A stretch of DNA of 64,000 nucleotides from JANQEU01 sp965242805 (GTDB lineage: Bacteria; Bacteroidota; Bacteroidia; Cytophagales; Cyclobacteriaceae). The stretch is from NCBI GenBank assembly GCA_965242805.1, contig CBDETD010000002.1, positions 124,001 to 188,000 of the forward strand, read 5' to 3'. Shown here piece after piece: positions 42,240-51,282 of the stretch (positions are counted from its first letter, which is position 1; every line of letters begins with the position of its first letter). The position numbers and the translations under genes are program-made. Under the pieces are notes generated by a model. The model ran no database searches, was not told where the DNA came from, and was given only the letters and a program-made list of their open reading frames with translations.

Positions 42240-43361
42240 ATGCCACGGACCTTTGACTATACCACACAGGCAAGGGCTTTTACACTTAGATTCCCCTTGT
42301 TGACCCATGTTTTGATCCAAATCAATTTTTGGATCATAGCATTCATTCTAATGGTAATCATTATCTATTTCAGCAACCTTTCACTTGTAAGTACCCATAA
42401 CTTGAGCATTCCAGTAGTATTTCCTCCCGCTTTTTGGTCGGCAGTGATCATTGGGATCTTTTTTGGAGTTTTAAATGGATTGGTGGATTGGCGTTTAGAC
42501 AAAGGAGTCAATCGCAGGCTATCGTTGGGATTAGTGATATTGGTACGTGGATTCCTGTACGTGACCATACTGGTGGTGGTAATGGTCTTTCTTCGTTACG
42601 TTTTGTGGGAACGAATCATAATGATCCATTTCTATGATCCATCAATTTTTGTTTTCACTGAAGACACATGGAAATATGTGTTTTACATCTTTGCCATTTA
42701 CACATTCATAATGTCATTTGCCATCAGCTTCATTAATCAAATGAACAGGAAGTTTGGCCCGGGAATTCTGGTACCCATGCTTTTCGGTAAATATCGACAT
42801 CCAATTGAAGAGGACAGGATTTTCATGTTTCTGGATATGAAATCTTCGACGACAATTGCCGAAAGGTTGGGACACAAAAAATATAGTTCGTTAATTCAGG
42901 ACTGTTTCCTGGAGATCAACGATGTCTTATTAGAGTACAGCGCTGAAATCTATCAGTATGTGGGTGATGAAATTGTTATCTGCTGGCTTAGAACGGTCAA
43001 TTTGCCAATAACCAGGCCCTTGGATTTTTTCTTTGGATGTCAACGCCAATTTGAAAAGAGGAGAGAATATTACGAGAATAATTACGGTCTTCTTCCCCAA
43101 TTTAAGGCTGGGGTTCATTGGGGGGTCGTGATGGCCGTAGAAGTGGGAGATATCAAACGTGAAATTGCCTATCATGGAGATACACTCAATACTACAGCAC
43201 GTATCCAAAGTGTTTGCAATGAGTATGATCAAATGATACTGATTTCCGGAGACCTGGTTGATGAAATTGGCCATGAGTCGGATTATAAATTTATGCCAGT
43301 AGGGGAGTTAAAACTTAAAGGAAAGGACTTGTCCACGAGGTTGTTCAGCGTAGAGAAGTAA
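42240..43361 (+). CDS. Membrane-bound class III adenylate/guanylate cyclase
   Basis: A 373-residue protein. The first about 170 residues hold four membrane helices (about 26-46, 62-80, 97-118, 146-166). A class III nucleotide cyclase domain follows (about 190-373). Metal ligands are D199 (FMFLDMKSST) and D243 (YVGDEIVICW). The transition-state residues N317 and R321 are present (GDTLNTTARIQ), with D314 at the adenine-specifying position. The Lys normally preceding the GD loop is not visible. It probably makes cAMP. Its start is 16 bp after the histidine kinase, so both may form one signalling unit without a response regulator. Confidence 0.85.
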   Translation: MPRTFDYTTQARAFTLRFPLLTHVLIQINFWIIAFILMVIIIYFSNLSLVSTHNLSIPVVFPPAFWSAVIIGIFFGVLNGLVDWRLDKGVNRRLSLGLVILVRGFLYVTILVVVMVFLRYVLWERIIMIHFYDPSIFVFTEDTWKYVFYIFAIYTFIMSFAISFINQMNRKFGPGILVPMLFGKYRHPIEEDRIFMFLDMKSSTTIAERLGHKKYSSLIQDCFLEINDVLLEYSAEIYQYVGDEIVICWLRTVNLPITRPLDFFFGCQRQFEKRREYYENNYGLLPQFKAGVHWGVVMAVEVGDIKREIAYHGDTLNTTARIQSVCNEYDQMILISGDLVDEIGHESDYKFMPVGELKLKGKDLSTRLFSVEK

Positions 43362-43369
43362 CCATAGTC

Positions 43370-43843
43370 TCATCTTTTCCTCATTTTGAATATTTCCGTT
43401 TCTATTTTGTCATTTCTTCGCATACGAAGTCTGATCTCCATTTCCGAATCGGATTTACGTTCAAAAACCAATCCCTTCAATTCGATCTTGTCAGGCGTGA
43501 AATCAACCATCTCGAATGTGACATATTCCTCTTTGGTCTCCCAACCGATCATATCCGGTGTGAAATGTTTAAGTCTAATTCCGGTTTCGTCCAGGATCAT
43601 AAACTCATAGAAATTTATGGAACCATCACTTTTATGATGCCTGTACATTCCCATCATAATTCCATCTGCAGATGGCGAGGACCACGTTTCTTCCGATGTG
43701 CCTCCAAAGCCATCTCCAACCCAACTCCCGGATAGCCATGAGTAATCTTCAATATTGAACTTTTTCTCCTCCGGATCAGAGGCAATTACCGCATAAGAGA
43801 TGAGAGAGATACAAATAATCAATCCAATTTTTGATTTTTTCAT
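43370..43843 (-). CDS. DUF6265 family exported protein
   Basis: A 157-residue protein with a signal peptide (about 1-21). The mature part has the DUF6265 pattern: WLSGSWVGDGFGGTSEETWSSPSADGIMMGMYRHHKSDG, read in two pieces as WLSGSW.G and EETWS.P..G.M.GM.R, then YEFMILDE and VFERKSD. The family is small lipocalin-like periplasmic proteins of unknown role. It is convergent with the cyclase (8 bp gap) and divergent from the AEC transporter. Confidence 0.78.
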   Translation of the reverse strand: MKKSKIGLIICISLISYAVIASDPEEKKFNIEDYSWLSGSWVGDGFGGTSEETWSSPSADGIMMGMYRHHKSDGSINFYEFMILDETGIRLKHFTPDMIGWETKEEYVTFEMVDFTPDKIELKGLVFERKSDSEMEIRLRMRRNDKIETEIFKMRKR

Positions 43844-43922
43844 TGTCTGCAGATTTAATTCTTTGATGGATAAGTGTCTTCAATAAATCTAAAGGTTTAA
43901 TGCCTTTCAAAAAACTCTAAGA

Positions 43923-43968
43923 AAACGAAAAGCATCTTTTTCGGATTTGAATGACACCTTTTTCGTTT
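43923..43968. promoter_or_regulatory. Cluster of CTTTTTCG motifs between divergent genes
   Basis: CTTTTTCG occurs at 43936-43943 and 43958-43965, 22 bp apart (about two helical turns). The related inverted form CGAAAAG is at 43926-43932. AAACGAAAA (43923-43931) and TTTTCGTTT (43960-43968) make a perfect 9-bp inverted repeat around the set. This arrangement in the 201-bp gap between the DUF6265 and AEC transporter genes suggests binding by a regulator with repeated contacts. Confidence 0.4.
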
Positions 43969-44044
43969 CAATTATGTCCAATGGTAAGATTGATAATAAG
44001 CAAATCTTGGCTTTTTACTGCTTGAGTTAGCCTATTTTCACAAA

Positions 44045-44959
44045 ATGTATGTTGTTTTCGATGCCATTATTCCAGTATTCATTTTGGTGCTTCTTGGGAT
44101 GCTTTTCAGAAGTTGGCAGTTCCCTTCCGAAAATTTTTGGATAAAGGCCGATAAGGTTACGTATTTCATTTTCTTGCCATCTCTAATCATCGAAAAACTA
44201 GCCATAACCTCATTCACCTTCGATGATTTTTACATTTCAACCATCCCCATGGTTCTGGTGGTACTATTTATCAGTTTCTTTCTTTTTGGATTGAAGTTGA
44301 TCTGGCCAATAAGTGGTGAATCGTTTACATCCGTGTTTCAGGGTAGTATCCGGCCGAATACATATGTTGTATTGGCGACGGCCTCCGCCTTATTCGGAGG
44401 GGAAGGGTTGGTTTTGACTACAATTATTTTGGCAGGGATCATCCCATTGGTGAATATTCTCAGTGTACTGAGTTTTAGTTTCTACATTGGTCAAAACAAA
44501 AAGGGTCCTAAAGACCTAATAAAGGAAGTCATAACAAATCCCCTTGTTCTGGCATGTTTGGTGGGAGTGATATTGAATTGGACGGGTGTTGGATTGCCAT
44601 TTGTTACGGAAGATGTATTTTCCATTCTCTCTAGTGCCGCATTGCCAATGGGGCTCATCTCTGTGGGATTTGGTCTCCAGATCAGAAGCGGAGATCATAG
44701 ACCATTACCTATTGCGATAGCATCATTCATAAAATTGGTTATGATGCCTTTTCTTGCTTACTCCATGGTGGAAATCTTGGGTATTGATGGACTCAATAAA
44801 TCATTAATAGTGTTATTTGCTACCGTACCTTGTTCGGCATCGTCCTATATCCTTTCAGGTCAGTTGAAAGGTGATCAACCCTTGATGGCAACCATTATTT
44901 CGATTGAAACACTGCTGGCATTTCTTTCAATTCCATTGATGTTGATTATGTTGACTTGA
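44045..44959 (+). CDS. AEC family transporter (auxin efflux carrier-like)
   Basis: A 304-residue inner-membrane protein with about nine or ten hydrophobic helices and the two-half layout of the membrane transport protein family. Marks include VTYFIFLPSLIIEKLA in the second helix, RPNTYVVLATASALFGGEGL with the family RPN..Y.A pattern, NPLVLACLVGVILNWTG, and SSAALPMGLISVGFGL at the start of the second half. Substrates in bacteria are often malonate, malate or other organic acids. It lies alone, followed by a structured inverted-repeat element. Substrate unknown. Confidence 0.82.
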   Translation: MYVVFDAIIPVFILVLLGMLFRSWQFPSENFWIKADKVTYFIFLPSLIIEKLAITSFTFDDFYISTIPMVLVVLFISFFLFGLKLIWPISGESFTSVFQGSIRPNTYVVLATASALFGGEGLVLTTIILAGIIPLVNILSVLSFSFYIGQNKKGPKDLIKEVITNPLVLACLVGVILNWTGVGLPFVTEDVFSILSSAALPMGLISVGFGLQIRSGDHRPLPIAIASFIKLVMMPFLAYSMVEILGIDGLNKSLIVLFATVPCSASSYILSGQLKGDQPLMATIISIETLLAFLSIPLMLIMLT

Positions 44960-44980
44960 AAAGCTATCATTAAAAGACAC

Positions 44981-45113
44981 CCTAAAAAAAGCTGTAACAT
45001 CGACCTAGGGAGTTGACTATACAGGTGGTTGAGAGTCATTTACCTTGAGGAGACCCTCACCACTTATGAATAGTTACCGCCAACCGGCGGCTCGAGAAGA
45101 CAGCTTTTTTAGG
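44981..45113. ncRNA. Structured element closed by an A/T-rich inverted repeat
   Basis: CCTAAAAAAAGCTGT (44981-44995) and ACAGCTTTTTTAGG (45100-45113) form a long terminal stem (one bulge). Inside lie a 7-bp pair TGACTAT/ATAGTTA (45014-45020 with 45070-45076), a 7-bp pair AGGTGGT/ACCACTT (45023-45029 with 45059-45065), a hairpin GAGG-AGAC-CCTC (45047-45058), and a GC-rich hairpin CCGCC-AACC-GGCGG (45077-45090). The nested, multi-branched design in a convergent gap suggests a structured RNA, a MITE-like element, or an elaborate terminator. No known ribozyme or riboswitch core was recognised. Strand is uncertain, since the terminal stem works on both. Confidence 0.45.
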
Positions 45114-45162
45114 AAGAAAATTATTCAATAAGATAGCTTTCTTAGTAAATACAATTACACAA

Positions 45163-45193
45163 AAAAAGGCTGCCTTTTGTAAGCAGCCTTTTT
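45163..45193. terminator. Bidirectional intrinsic terminator
   Basis: AAAAAGGCTGC (45163-45173) and GCAGCCTTTTT (45183-45193) form a perfect 11-bp stem with a 9-nt loop. It is flanked by A's on the left and T's within the stem on the right, so it can stop transcripts from both sides. It sits 20 bp beyond the stop of the minus-strand SusD-like gene and also faces the plus-strand AEC gene. Confidence 0.8.
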
Positions 45194-45213
45194 AAACTTA
45201 TTAAGGTTATCTT

Positions 45214-46638
45214 CTACTGATTTATTCGCGTTATTTCGAATATTCCCGGATCATCTCCAGGTCCATTTTCATTCGCAAACAATTCTGTTTCCGCGTATGG
45301 TAAACGTTGAGGGTTGATGGTAGCCGTACCCGTATTCAAAGGGAAAGGCACGATCAAATCCGCATCGTCCCTTCTCAATCTTCTAACATCATTAAATGGC
45401 ATATATGTCAGAAAACCAGACACATATCGTTCCTCTATGATTTCCCTAAGCAAAGCTCGGGTCTGATCGATCCCATCTAGGTTTTCCATGCCTCCGGCCT
45501 GAAAGTCTGCAGCAACATACGCATCATAAAACAGGGTATCTGATGCAAAAGTGGCATTTAAAAAATATCCTGTATTCAGGTCAGCCCTAAGGTCATTGAG
45601 ATGACCCAGACCTGTCGCAAAGTCCTGCGTTCTGGCACCTGCCTCGGCAAGTATCAGTTGGTTTTCCGCATAACTTACAAGGTTCTGGGGTTCAAACTGC
45701 TCAATAACTCCCAAATTGCCATCCGCGCTGGATTCATCAATTGCATAGTAATTATGCCTCGCAACCTCAACTGTTTTAGCGTTACCCCGGTAGGTTGCTG
45801 GTAAGGTATCGCTCAGCAAACTCATTAGGTAACTGCCGCTGTTACCAATATCTCCAGTTCTTGAACCTGCGAGTATCATCCAGAAGAGGTTTTTGTCACC
45901 CTCCGCAAATGATGCATCACCTCTCGGGATCAATTGCATGGAACCTGCTGGAGATGAAATGCCATTTTGAGCGGCGGTATAAGCATTCCCATATTGCTTC
46001 AATTGAAGATAATATCTGGCCTGAAGCGTGTATGCTGCTTCAATCCAAGAATCTCTATCTCCATTGAAATAGATATCAAATGCTTCATTTCTACTTACTG
46101 AATTTTGTAGGTCTCCAATAGCCTGTGTAAGGAGAAGGATCTGATCTTCCAGCACTTGGTCTTGAGGATCGAAATTGGGATCTGCAACATCCGTAAGGAT
46201 CTCCCTGTAAGGGACATCTCCGAATAATGAAGCAGCTGTTCCAATGGCATGTGCCTCAACCACTTTTGAAATTCCTACTAGCAGAAGATCATCAGGAGAC
46301 TTATCTCGGATGGCTCTTACATTGGGTATTACACCAATATACCATCGGTTCCATGCTCCTTCGGATTCTGCGGAAGATAATGCGTAGCCGTAGATATTAC
46401 CATAAAGGGAAGTATATCCGATTAGCTGCCCACTGTACATTCCTGCAATTCGCGCCAGGTGTCCACCTTGCGCCACGGCATTTGCCAATTGAGCTCCGTT
46501 CAGAAACAGATTGGCATCAACGTCTTCCAACACCAATTCATTTGGATTTTCGTTGATATCATCGACCAGACTTTCACAAGAGATCATCACCACTGCGAAA
46601 GCCAATATCATGAATATATATTTAGTTCTATTTTTCAT
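45214..46638 (-). CDS. SusD/RagB-family lipoprotein (SusD-like_2 type)
   Basis: A 474-residue surface lipoprotein from the ATG at 46638. That start gives lipobox VVMISC (Cys21) and lies 1 bp after the SusC stop; an earlier ATG at 46752 would run inside susC. The mature N-terminus DDINENPNELVLEDVDANLFL, read as N.NPN followed by a helical block, and the later ENQLILAEAGAR and IIEERYVSGFLTYMPFNDVRRL segments, match the SusD-like_2 subgroup. It caps the SusC transporter encoded just upstream. No glycosidase accompanies this pair, so the cargo may not be a polysaccharide. Confidence 0.9.
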   Translation of the reverse strand: MKNRTKYIFMILAFAVVMISCESLVDDINENPNELVLEDVDANLFLNGAQLANAVAQGGHLARIAGMYSGQLIGYTSLYGNIYGYALSSAESEGAWNRWYIGVIPNVRAIRDKSPDDLLLVGISKVVEAHAIGTAASLFGDVPYREILTDVADPNFDPQDQVLEDQILLLTQAIGDLQNSVSRNEAFDIYFNGDRDSWIEAAYTLQARYYLQLKQYGNAYTAAQNGISSPAGSMQLIPRGDASFAEGDKNLFWMILAGSRTGDIGNSGSYLMSLLSDTLPATYRGNAKTVEVARHNYYAIDESSADGNLGVIEQFEPQNLVSYAENQLILAEAGARTQDFATGLGHLNDLRADLNTGYFLNATFASDTLFYDAYVAADFQAGGMENLDGIDQTRALLREIIEERYVSGFLTYMPFNDVRRLRRDDADLIVPFPLNTGTATINPQRLPYAETELFANENGPGDDPGIFEITRINQ

Positions 46639-46639
46639 T

Positions 46640-49600
46640 TTAGAGAGAAATTTGGATTGAAAATAGATATGACTTGGTAGTCGGATTGGTGAAATAATCC
46701 AACCCTTGTCCATTCGACACTCCATACTGGTTGACCTGAGGATCAATACCATCTATGTCATCCCAGATAAACAGGTTTCTGGCAGTGAAAGTAAAGGTCA
46801 ATGCACTGATCCTTGTGGTAGTGTTGACAATGGAATTTCTCAGGGTATATCCTAAAGAAAGCTCTCTTAACCTAGTTTGCGTTGCCTCCTTTATGGAAAA
46901 ATTATAGGCCTGGTTGTCTCCGAAGCCGCCACCAATACCGGTACGATACCAGCTTTCGTCCAGCAGAACCGGACCACCGCCAAAGTCGGCAATATTTCCA
47001 CGGACAGTCGAACCTGCTGGAATAACATCACCAGCATAGTTCACGAGATCCTGAGGGGTTGACTCGATTCGGTTTGCTGTTTCCTTGGTTGTTCCAAATC
47101 GTCGAAGTACCCAAAGGGTTCTTGGAGAGAAATCACCACCTTGAACATGGTCTATCAACATATTGAACTGGATCCCTTTCCAACTGGACCGTATACCGAT
47201 ACCTGATCTCCAATCCGGATTAGGATCACCCAGGACGACCGGGCTTGGCGTGATCTGTGGGAAACCATTGGCATCAAGGATGAAGTTACCCTGGTTATCC
47301 ACCTGGGATCCCGTGCCAAATAATACACCCAGAGGTTCTCCAACGACAGCACGTGAGCTTACAGAAGCACCACCAGTAAGATTAATATTAGCCGTTCCAC
47401 TTAGATCTGTAACCTCGTTGAGATTAGTCGCCCAGTTGGCAAATAGACCCAAATTGAAATCACCATTATCTATGATGGTGTAATCCAGATCCATTTCAAA
47501 CCCTTTGTTTTCCATGGATGCCGCATTACTGTACTGCGTTTCAAAACCAGAAGAAGGGGTCAGATCGACGTCGATAAGGATCCCTGTGATCTCATTTTGA
47601 TAATAGGTTGCTGAAAATGATAGCTTATCCTGAAGGAAACGTGTATCTAATCCAAGTTCCCATTCAGTTTTGATCTCTGGTTCCAGATCAGGATTTCCTC
47701 TGTCATCATCTATCCTGAAGCCACCACCCCATTGTGCAACAGATAATGGATCAGAATACGTACTGTATGTAAATCCACTTTCGGCAGGGGTTTCAAATCT
47801 GTGTGCAAGTGGTTGAACGCCCACTTTACCCCAGGAAGCCCTTAATTTGGCAAAAGTGATGGGTGTACCACCCAAGTCGACAAATTCTGATAGTTGCCAT
47901 GCGACATCAAATGAAGGGTAGAAAAAGGTCCCTTTTACACTGGAAGCTGCTTCTGCAGTTCCGGAAATATTCAAGAAGATCTGATCATAAAGATCAAAGT
48001 TCAGCACACCATATGCACGATTGGAACGAATAAATCGCTTATTGTTTTCAATCTCACTATTAATGGCTGAGGAATTCAGATCGTAGGTTTCCTTCCTTGA
48101 ATTGACAAGAAATCCAGTTAATGTATTGGAATTCCTTAGTCTTGTTCTGTCATTAATGTTCCATCCTGCAGTTGCACGCAATGAAATGTCCGAATTAATA
48201 TCAAAGCTACCGACAGCTATGGCATCAAAATTCAATTCCTGCTCATCAATTAAGTCTTCGGCAAATATTCCAGCATTTCTGTCACTGGCAGAACCGATAG
48301 GGAAGAAGTAAACCCTCTTATCCCCGGAATCGTCAATACCTCCTCGCAGCTTAATATTAAGCCATTCCGTGGGAGCTATGTTAAATTCGGTTGTCATGAT
48401 GAATCGATCCGTCTCTGAGGTTGCGTCCTGATCGAAAACAGTCCATAATGGATTGTTATAGATTGGATTGGAGCTAGGGCCCCCCAAGTAACGTCGATAA
48501 GCGCGATGTCTTCCAGTAAACCCTACACCATTATCATCGAAATAGGTGCCCTGATAATCCCTGTTGTCAAAATCAGGGGGTGTTCGCAGTAATCCCAGCA
48601 AGAGTCCAGTTACATTCGAACTCTGTTGGATTCTATTTGAAAAACTATTTGTATAACCAGCTTTTGCTGAAACATCCAACCAGTCAGTGAGGAAAAATTT
48701 GCTGTTCAATCGTATATTGGTTCTGTCATATTCGGATTCTCGTATTATCCCATCCTGATCCAGCCTACTGAAACTGGCAAAATATGTGGCCTTATCGTTT
48801 CCACCACTCAATGAGAGATCATGCTGAGTGAAAGAACCTGTTTGGAAAACAGCATCCCAGTTTGAGTCTACGAATGTTTCCCTGGAATTTTTATTGGTAA
48901 TGGGATAGTACCGATTACCGTTGTTAGCTTCAAAAAATTCTCCGCTTTGATCCACTTCGTCGGCTCCACCTGCACGATCCGGAATGTAATCACCCCAGGA
49001 TTCTGCTCGTGTTGCACCGTAAGAGCCACTTCGACCTTGACCCCAAACTTCCTGAAGTGGAACTCTTTCCTGGACCTCTTCGAATGATTGGGTGATCTTG
49101 TAATTGACTCGGAGTTTTCCCTGAGTTCCCTCTTTGGTTGTTATAACGATAACTCCATTAGCAGCCCTGGATCCCCATAATGAGGCGGCCGAAGCTCCTT
49201 TCAACACCTGAATGGATTCAATATCCGCGGGGTTAATATCGTTAAGTCTGGATTGCTGGGTGATCCCTCCGGATCTTCCACCGGTGATATTATTTCCACC
49301 TCCATAAACCGTACTGTTACTAATAGGTATCCCATCTAAAATGATCAGTGGATTACTGGAACCTGAGATCGTATTGGCACCTCTGATCCTAATGTTCGTT
49401 CCAGCACCCGGATCACCGTTGGAAGCACTTATCTGAACATTGGACGCTTTAGCGGCAAGAGAATTTAATAGTAATGTCTCACCAGAACGCGTCATGTCCT
49501 GAGTTTGAATTGCAGAGTACGTTGAGCCTAATTCATCCCTATTTTGTGTGATACCCAGCGCACTTACAACAACTTCACTAAGGAATTCGGATTCCTCACC

Positions 49601-49876
49601 AAGAGATACATCGATCACGGATTGGTTTCCTACCGCGATCGTCTGTGTTTCAAATCCCACAAAACTAAAAATGAGGACTGCCTGATTGTTAGGAACACTA
49701 ATAGAATAATTCCCATCCACATCCGTCGTGGTCCCCGTGGTTGTTCCATCAATAATGATGTTGACCCCCGGTAACGAGTTTCCAGCTTCATCCTGGATCG
49801 TTCCAGAGATGGTTCTTTGCGCATAGGACACCCACCAAATACTGAGCGCCATGGCAAATAGTAGTAGTTTTCTCAT
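46640..49876 (-). CDS. SusC/RagA-family TonB-linked outer membrane transporter (second)
   Basis: A 1078-residue protein with signal peptide MRKLLLFAMALSIWWVSYAQ. A carboxypeptidase-regulatory-like domain (about 21-95; ISGTIQDEAGNSLPGVNI) is followed by a plug (about 100-230; VVSALGITQNRDELG, AAKASNVQIS, IRIRGANT, VLKGASAASLWGSRAANGV) and a beta-barrel ending in YLFSIQISL. There is no STN domain. The SusD gene follows at 1 bp. Upstream is a 274-bp gap with three inverted repeats. The substrate cannot be read from the context. Confidence 0.94.
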   Translation of the reverse strand: MRKLLLFAMALSIWWVSYAQRTISGTIQDEAGNSLPGVNIIIDGTTTGTTTDVDGNYSISVPNNQAVLIFSFVGFETQTIAVGNQSVIDVSLGEESEFLSEVVVSALGITQNRDELGSTYSAIQTQDMTRSGETLLLNSLAAKASNVQISASNGDPGAGTNIRIRGANTISGSSNPLIILDGIPISNSTVYGGGNNITGGRSGGITQQSRLNDINPADIESIQVLKGASAASLWGSRAANGVIVITTKEGTQGKLRVNYKITQSFEEVQERVPLQEVWGQGRSGSYGATRAESWGDYIPDRAGGADEVDQSGEFFEANNGNRYYPITNKNSRETFVDSNWDAVFQTGSFTQHDLSLSGGNDKATYFASFSRLDQDGIIRESEYDRTNIRLNSKFFLTDWLDVSAKAGYTNSFSNRIQQSSNVTGLLLGLLRTPPDFDNRDYQGTYFDDNGVGFTGRHRAYRRYLGGPSSNPIYNNPLWTVFDQDATSETDRFIMTTEFNIAPTEWLNIKLRGGIDDSGDKRVYFFPIGSASDRNAGIFAEDLIDEQELNFDAIAVGSFDINSDISLRATAGWNINDRTRLRNSNTLTGFLVNSRKETYDLNSSAINSEIENNKRFIRSNRAYGVLNFDLYDQIFLNISGTAEAASSVKGTFFYPSFDVAWQLSEFVDLGGTPITFAKLRASWGKVGVQPLAHRFETPAESGFTYSTYSDPLSVAQWGGGFRIDDDRGNPDLEPEIKTEWELGLDTRFLQDKLSFSATYYQNEITGILIDVDLTPSSGFETQYSNAASMENKGFEMDLDYTIIDNGDFNLGLFANWATNLNEVTDLSGTANINLTGGASVSSRAVVGEPLGVLFGTGSQVDNQGNFILDANGFPQITPSPVVLGDPNPDWRSGIGIRSSWKGIQFNMLIDHVQGGDFSPRTLWVLRRFGTTKETANRIESTPQDLVNYAGDVIPAGSTVRGNIADFGGGPVLLDESWYRTGIGGGFGDNQAYNFSIKEATQTRLRELSLGYTLRNSIVNTTTRISALTFTFTARNLFIWDDIDGIDPQVNQYGVSNGQGLDYFTNPTTKSYLFSIQISL

Positions 49877-49962
49877 AATAAGATTATTTTGATATTAGAA
49901 AATTGACCTTAGGTAAAACAGGTTGATGATAGTAGTCCCTCATTAGGTTTTACAATATATAT

Positions 49963-50106
49963 AAATAATAGAATATTCTTTTGCTATTATTTGTTTGAGC
50001 GCGATATAATTTTGATAAATGTCCTTATGGTAAAAATTTAGATAAATAAGGACTTAATGAAGACTCTAATCCTTGCGAACTGGTTGTACAATTACATAAA
50101 ATTGTA
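49963..50106. promoter_or_regulatory. Three inverted repeats upstream of the second SusC gene
   Basis: The 274-bp gap before the minus-strand SusC gene holds three perfect inverted repeats. AAATAATAG/CTATTATTT is at 49963-49971 and 49984-49992; GTCCTTAT/ATAAGGAC at 50021-50028 and 50046-50053; TACAATT/AATTGTA at 50087-50093 and 50100-50106. The region is very AT-rich, so some symmetry is expected by chance, but the middle pair has mixed bases. These may be operator sites or leader RNA hairpins. No clear TAnnTTTG promoter was found. Confidence 0.35.
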
Positions 50107-50150
50107 AAAAAGCCCAAACCGTCGTAACAAATTGTAATATTCTGAGGACA

Positions 50151-51116
50151 TTACCGATTTAATACCGGCGAAAACATAGGGAATCCATCGTGGGCGTCGT
50201 TGTCAGTGATTTGAATAATTTTTTGGCCATCTAATGAAGCAATGAAAATTTCTCTACCTCTAATAGTATTTGCACTGAATGTGATCCATTTGCCATCTGG
50301 CGAGAAAGATGCTTTATATTGTAAACACACATTCCATCCTGAATTCAATTCAAGATACCTTCCACGTTTGATATCGTTCTGTTCCAGGATCTCATCACTC
50401 AGTAATCTTCGTATGTTTTCTCCATCCTTGTCCATAATAAATAGTTGAAAACCACCATCTCGATCTGAATAAAACAGAATTTCTTTTCCATCTGGTGACC
50501 ATTTGGGAGCGAGGTCCTTGTGTCGATCATCAGTCAACCTTGTCCTTATTCCAGTATTTGAGTCAATTACACTGATATCAGATATTTCATTCCTGGAGGA
50601 TACAAATGCAATATCCCCGTTTAGAGAAACATCAGGATGAAATTCAGCAGTTCCTGGCGTATTTGTAATCCTTGAAGTTTGTCCGGTTGTTATATCAATT
50701 TCGAAAAGGTCAGCACCTCCCCCTACATCTCCGAAGTAAACTACTCGACTCCCATCTTCATTGAACACAGGATCAAATTCATAATTTCCTGTTCCAAATC
50801 CCGTGGAATTCAATCTTCTGGCGTTATTTCCATTTCTATCCATGACCCAGATCCTCCATCCACCCTGGCGATATGATTCAAATGTTATTTTCTCTCCATC
50901 AGGTGACCAATTTGGATAATGGTCTGGCCTTGCCCCCGATCGGCCTACCTGGACTTGCTTTGACCCATCTGAATTCATAATAAATAGATGACCAGCTGAT
51001 CCTTCATTATTTGACCTGAAAAACAGGATCTGATTTTCAGGGAGTGATGATTGACTAAAGAGTTCCAACCAGCTTATAAGTATTGTAATGATTGTTGGGA
51101 TTGTTGTTTTCTTCAT
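50151..51116 (-). CDS. TolB-like PD40 beta-propeller protein
   Basis: A 321-residue exported protein (signal peptide about 1-22, ELFSQ) made of six WD40-like PD40 repeats. Examples are PNWSPDGEKITFESYRQGGW, PKWSPDGKEILFYSDRDGGF, ASFSPDGKWITFSANT and FNEDGSRVVYFGDVGG. The fold is that of TolB and of the propellers of prolyl oligopeptidases; this protein is the propeller alone. Such proteins bind peptides, glycans or envelope partners. It is not obviously in an operon; the next gene downstream on its strand is susC after 274 bp. Confidence 0.83.
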   Translation of the reverse strand: MKKTTIPTIITILISWLELFSQSSLPENQILFFRSNNEGSAGHLFIMNSDGSKQVQVGRSGARPDHYPNWSPDGEKITFESYRQGGWRIWVMDRNGNNARRLNSTGFGTGNYEFDPVFNEDGSRVVYFGDVGGGADLFEIDITTGQTSRITNTPGTAEFHPDVSLNGDIAFVSSRNEISDISVIDSNTGIRTRLTDDRHKDLAPKWSPDGKEILFYSDRDGGFQLFIMDKDGENIRRLLSDEILEQNDIKRGRYLELNSGWNVCLQYKASFSPDGKWITFSANTIRGREIFIASLDGQKIIQITDNDAHDGFPMFSPVLNR

Positions 51117-51257
51117 GTCCGAGCATTGATCCTTGGTGAAGCTAAATCTTAAAATCAGATATTTCCAGAAAACAGTTACAAGCTGTTAGAATTGGTAGGA
51201 ACGGATAATCGCCGTTATTAAAGGATCAATTATTATTTCTTAACAACAATGGTTAAT

Positions 51258-51269
51258 TTCCGATCGGAA
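51258..51269. promoter_or_regulatory. 12-bp palindrome before the DUF1080 gene
   Basis: TTCCGATCGGAA is a perfect 12-bp palindrome, 13 bp upstream of the ATG at 51283, in a 166-bp gap between divergent genes. Its GATC centre and placement suit an operator, but short palindromes may also be chance. No other strong element was seen in the gap. Confidence 0.35.
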
Positions 51270-51282
51270 TAATCCAGTTGAC

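Noticed and set aside
44981..45113. Hammerhead or twister ribozyme, retron RNA or integron attC site
   Set aside because: No CUGANGA/GAAA core, no twister core, no reverse transcriptase nearby and no GTTRRRY/RYYYAAC pair; only the generic structured element is retained.
46639..46752. Earlier in-frame start for the second SusD gene
   Set aside because: It lies in the end of susC and breaks the lipoprotein signal; ATG at 46638 is preferred.
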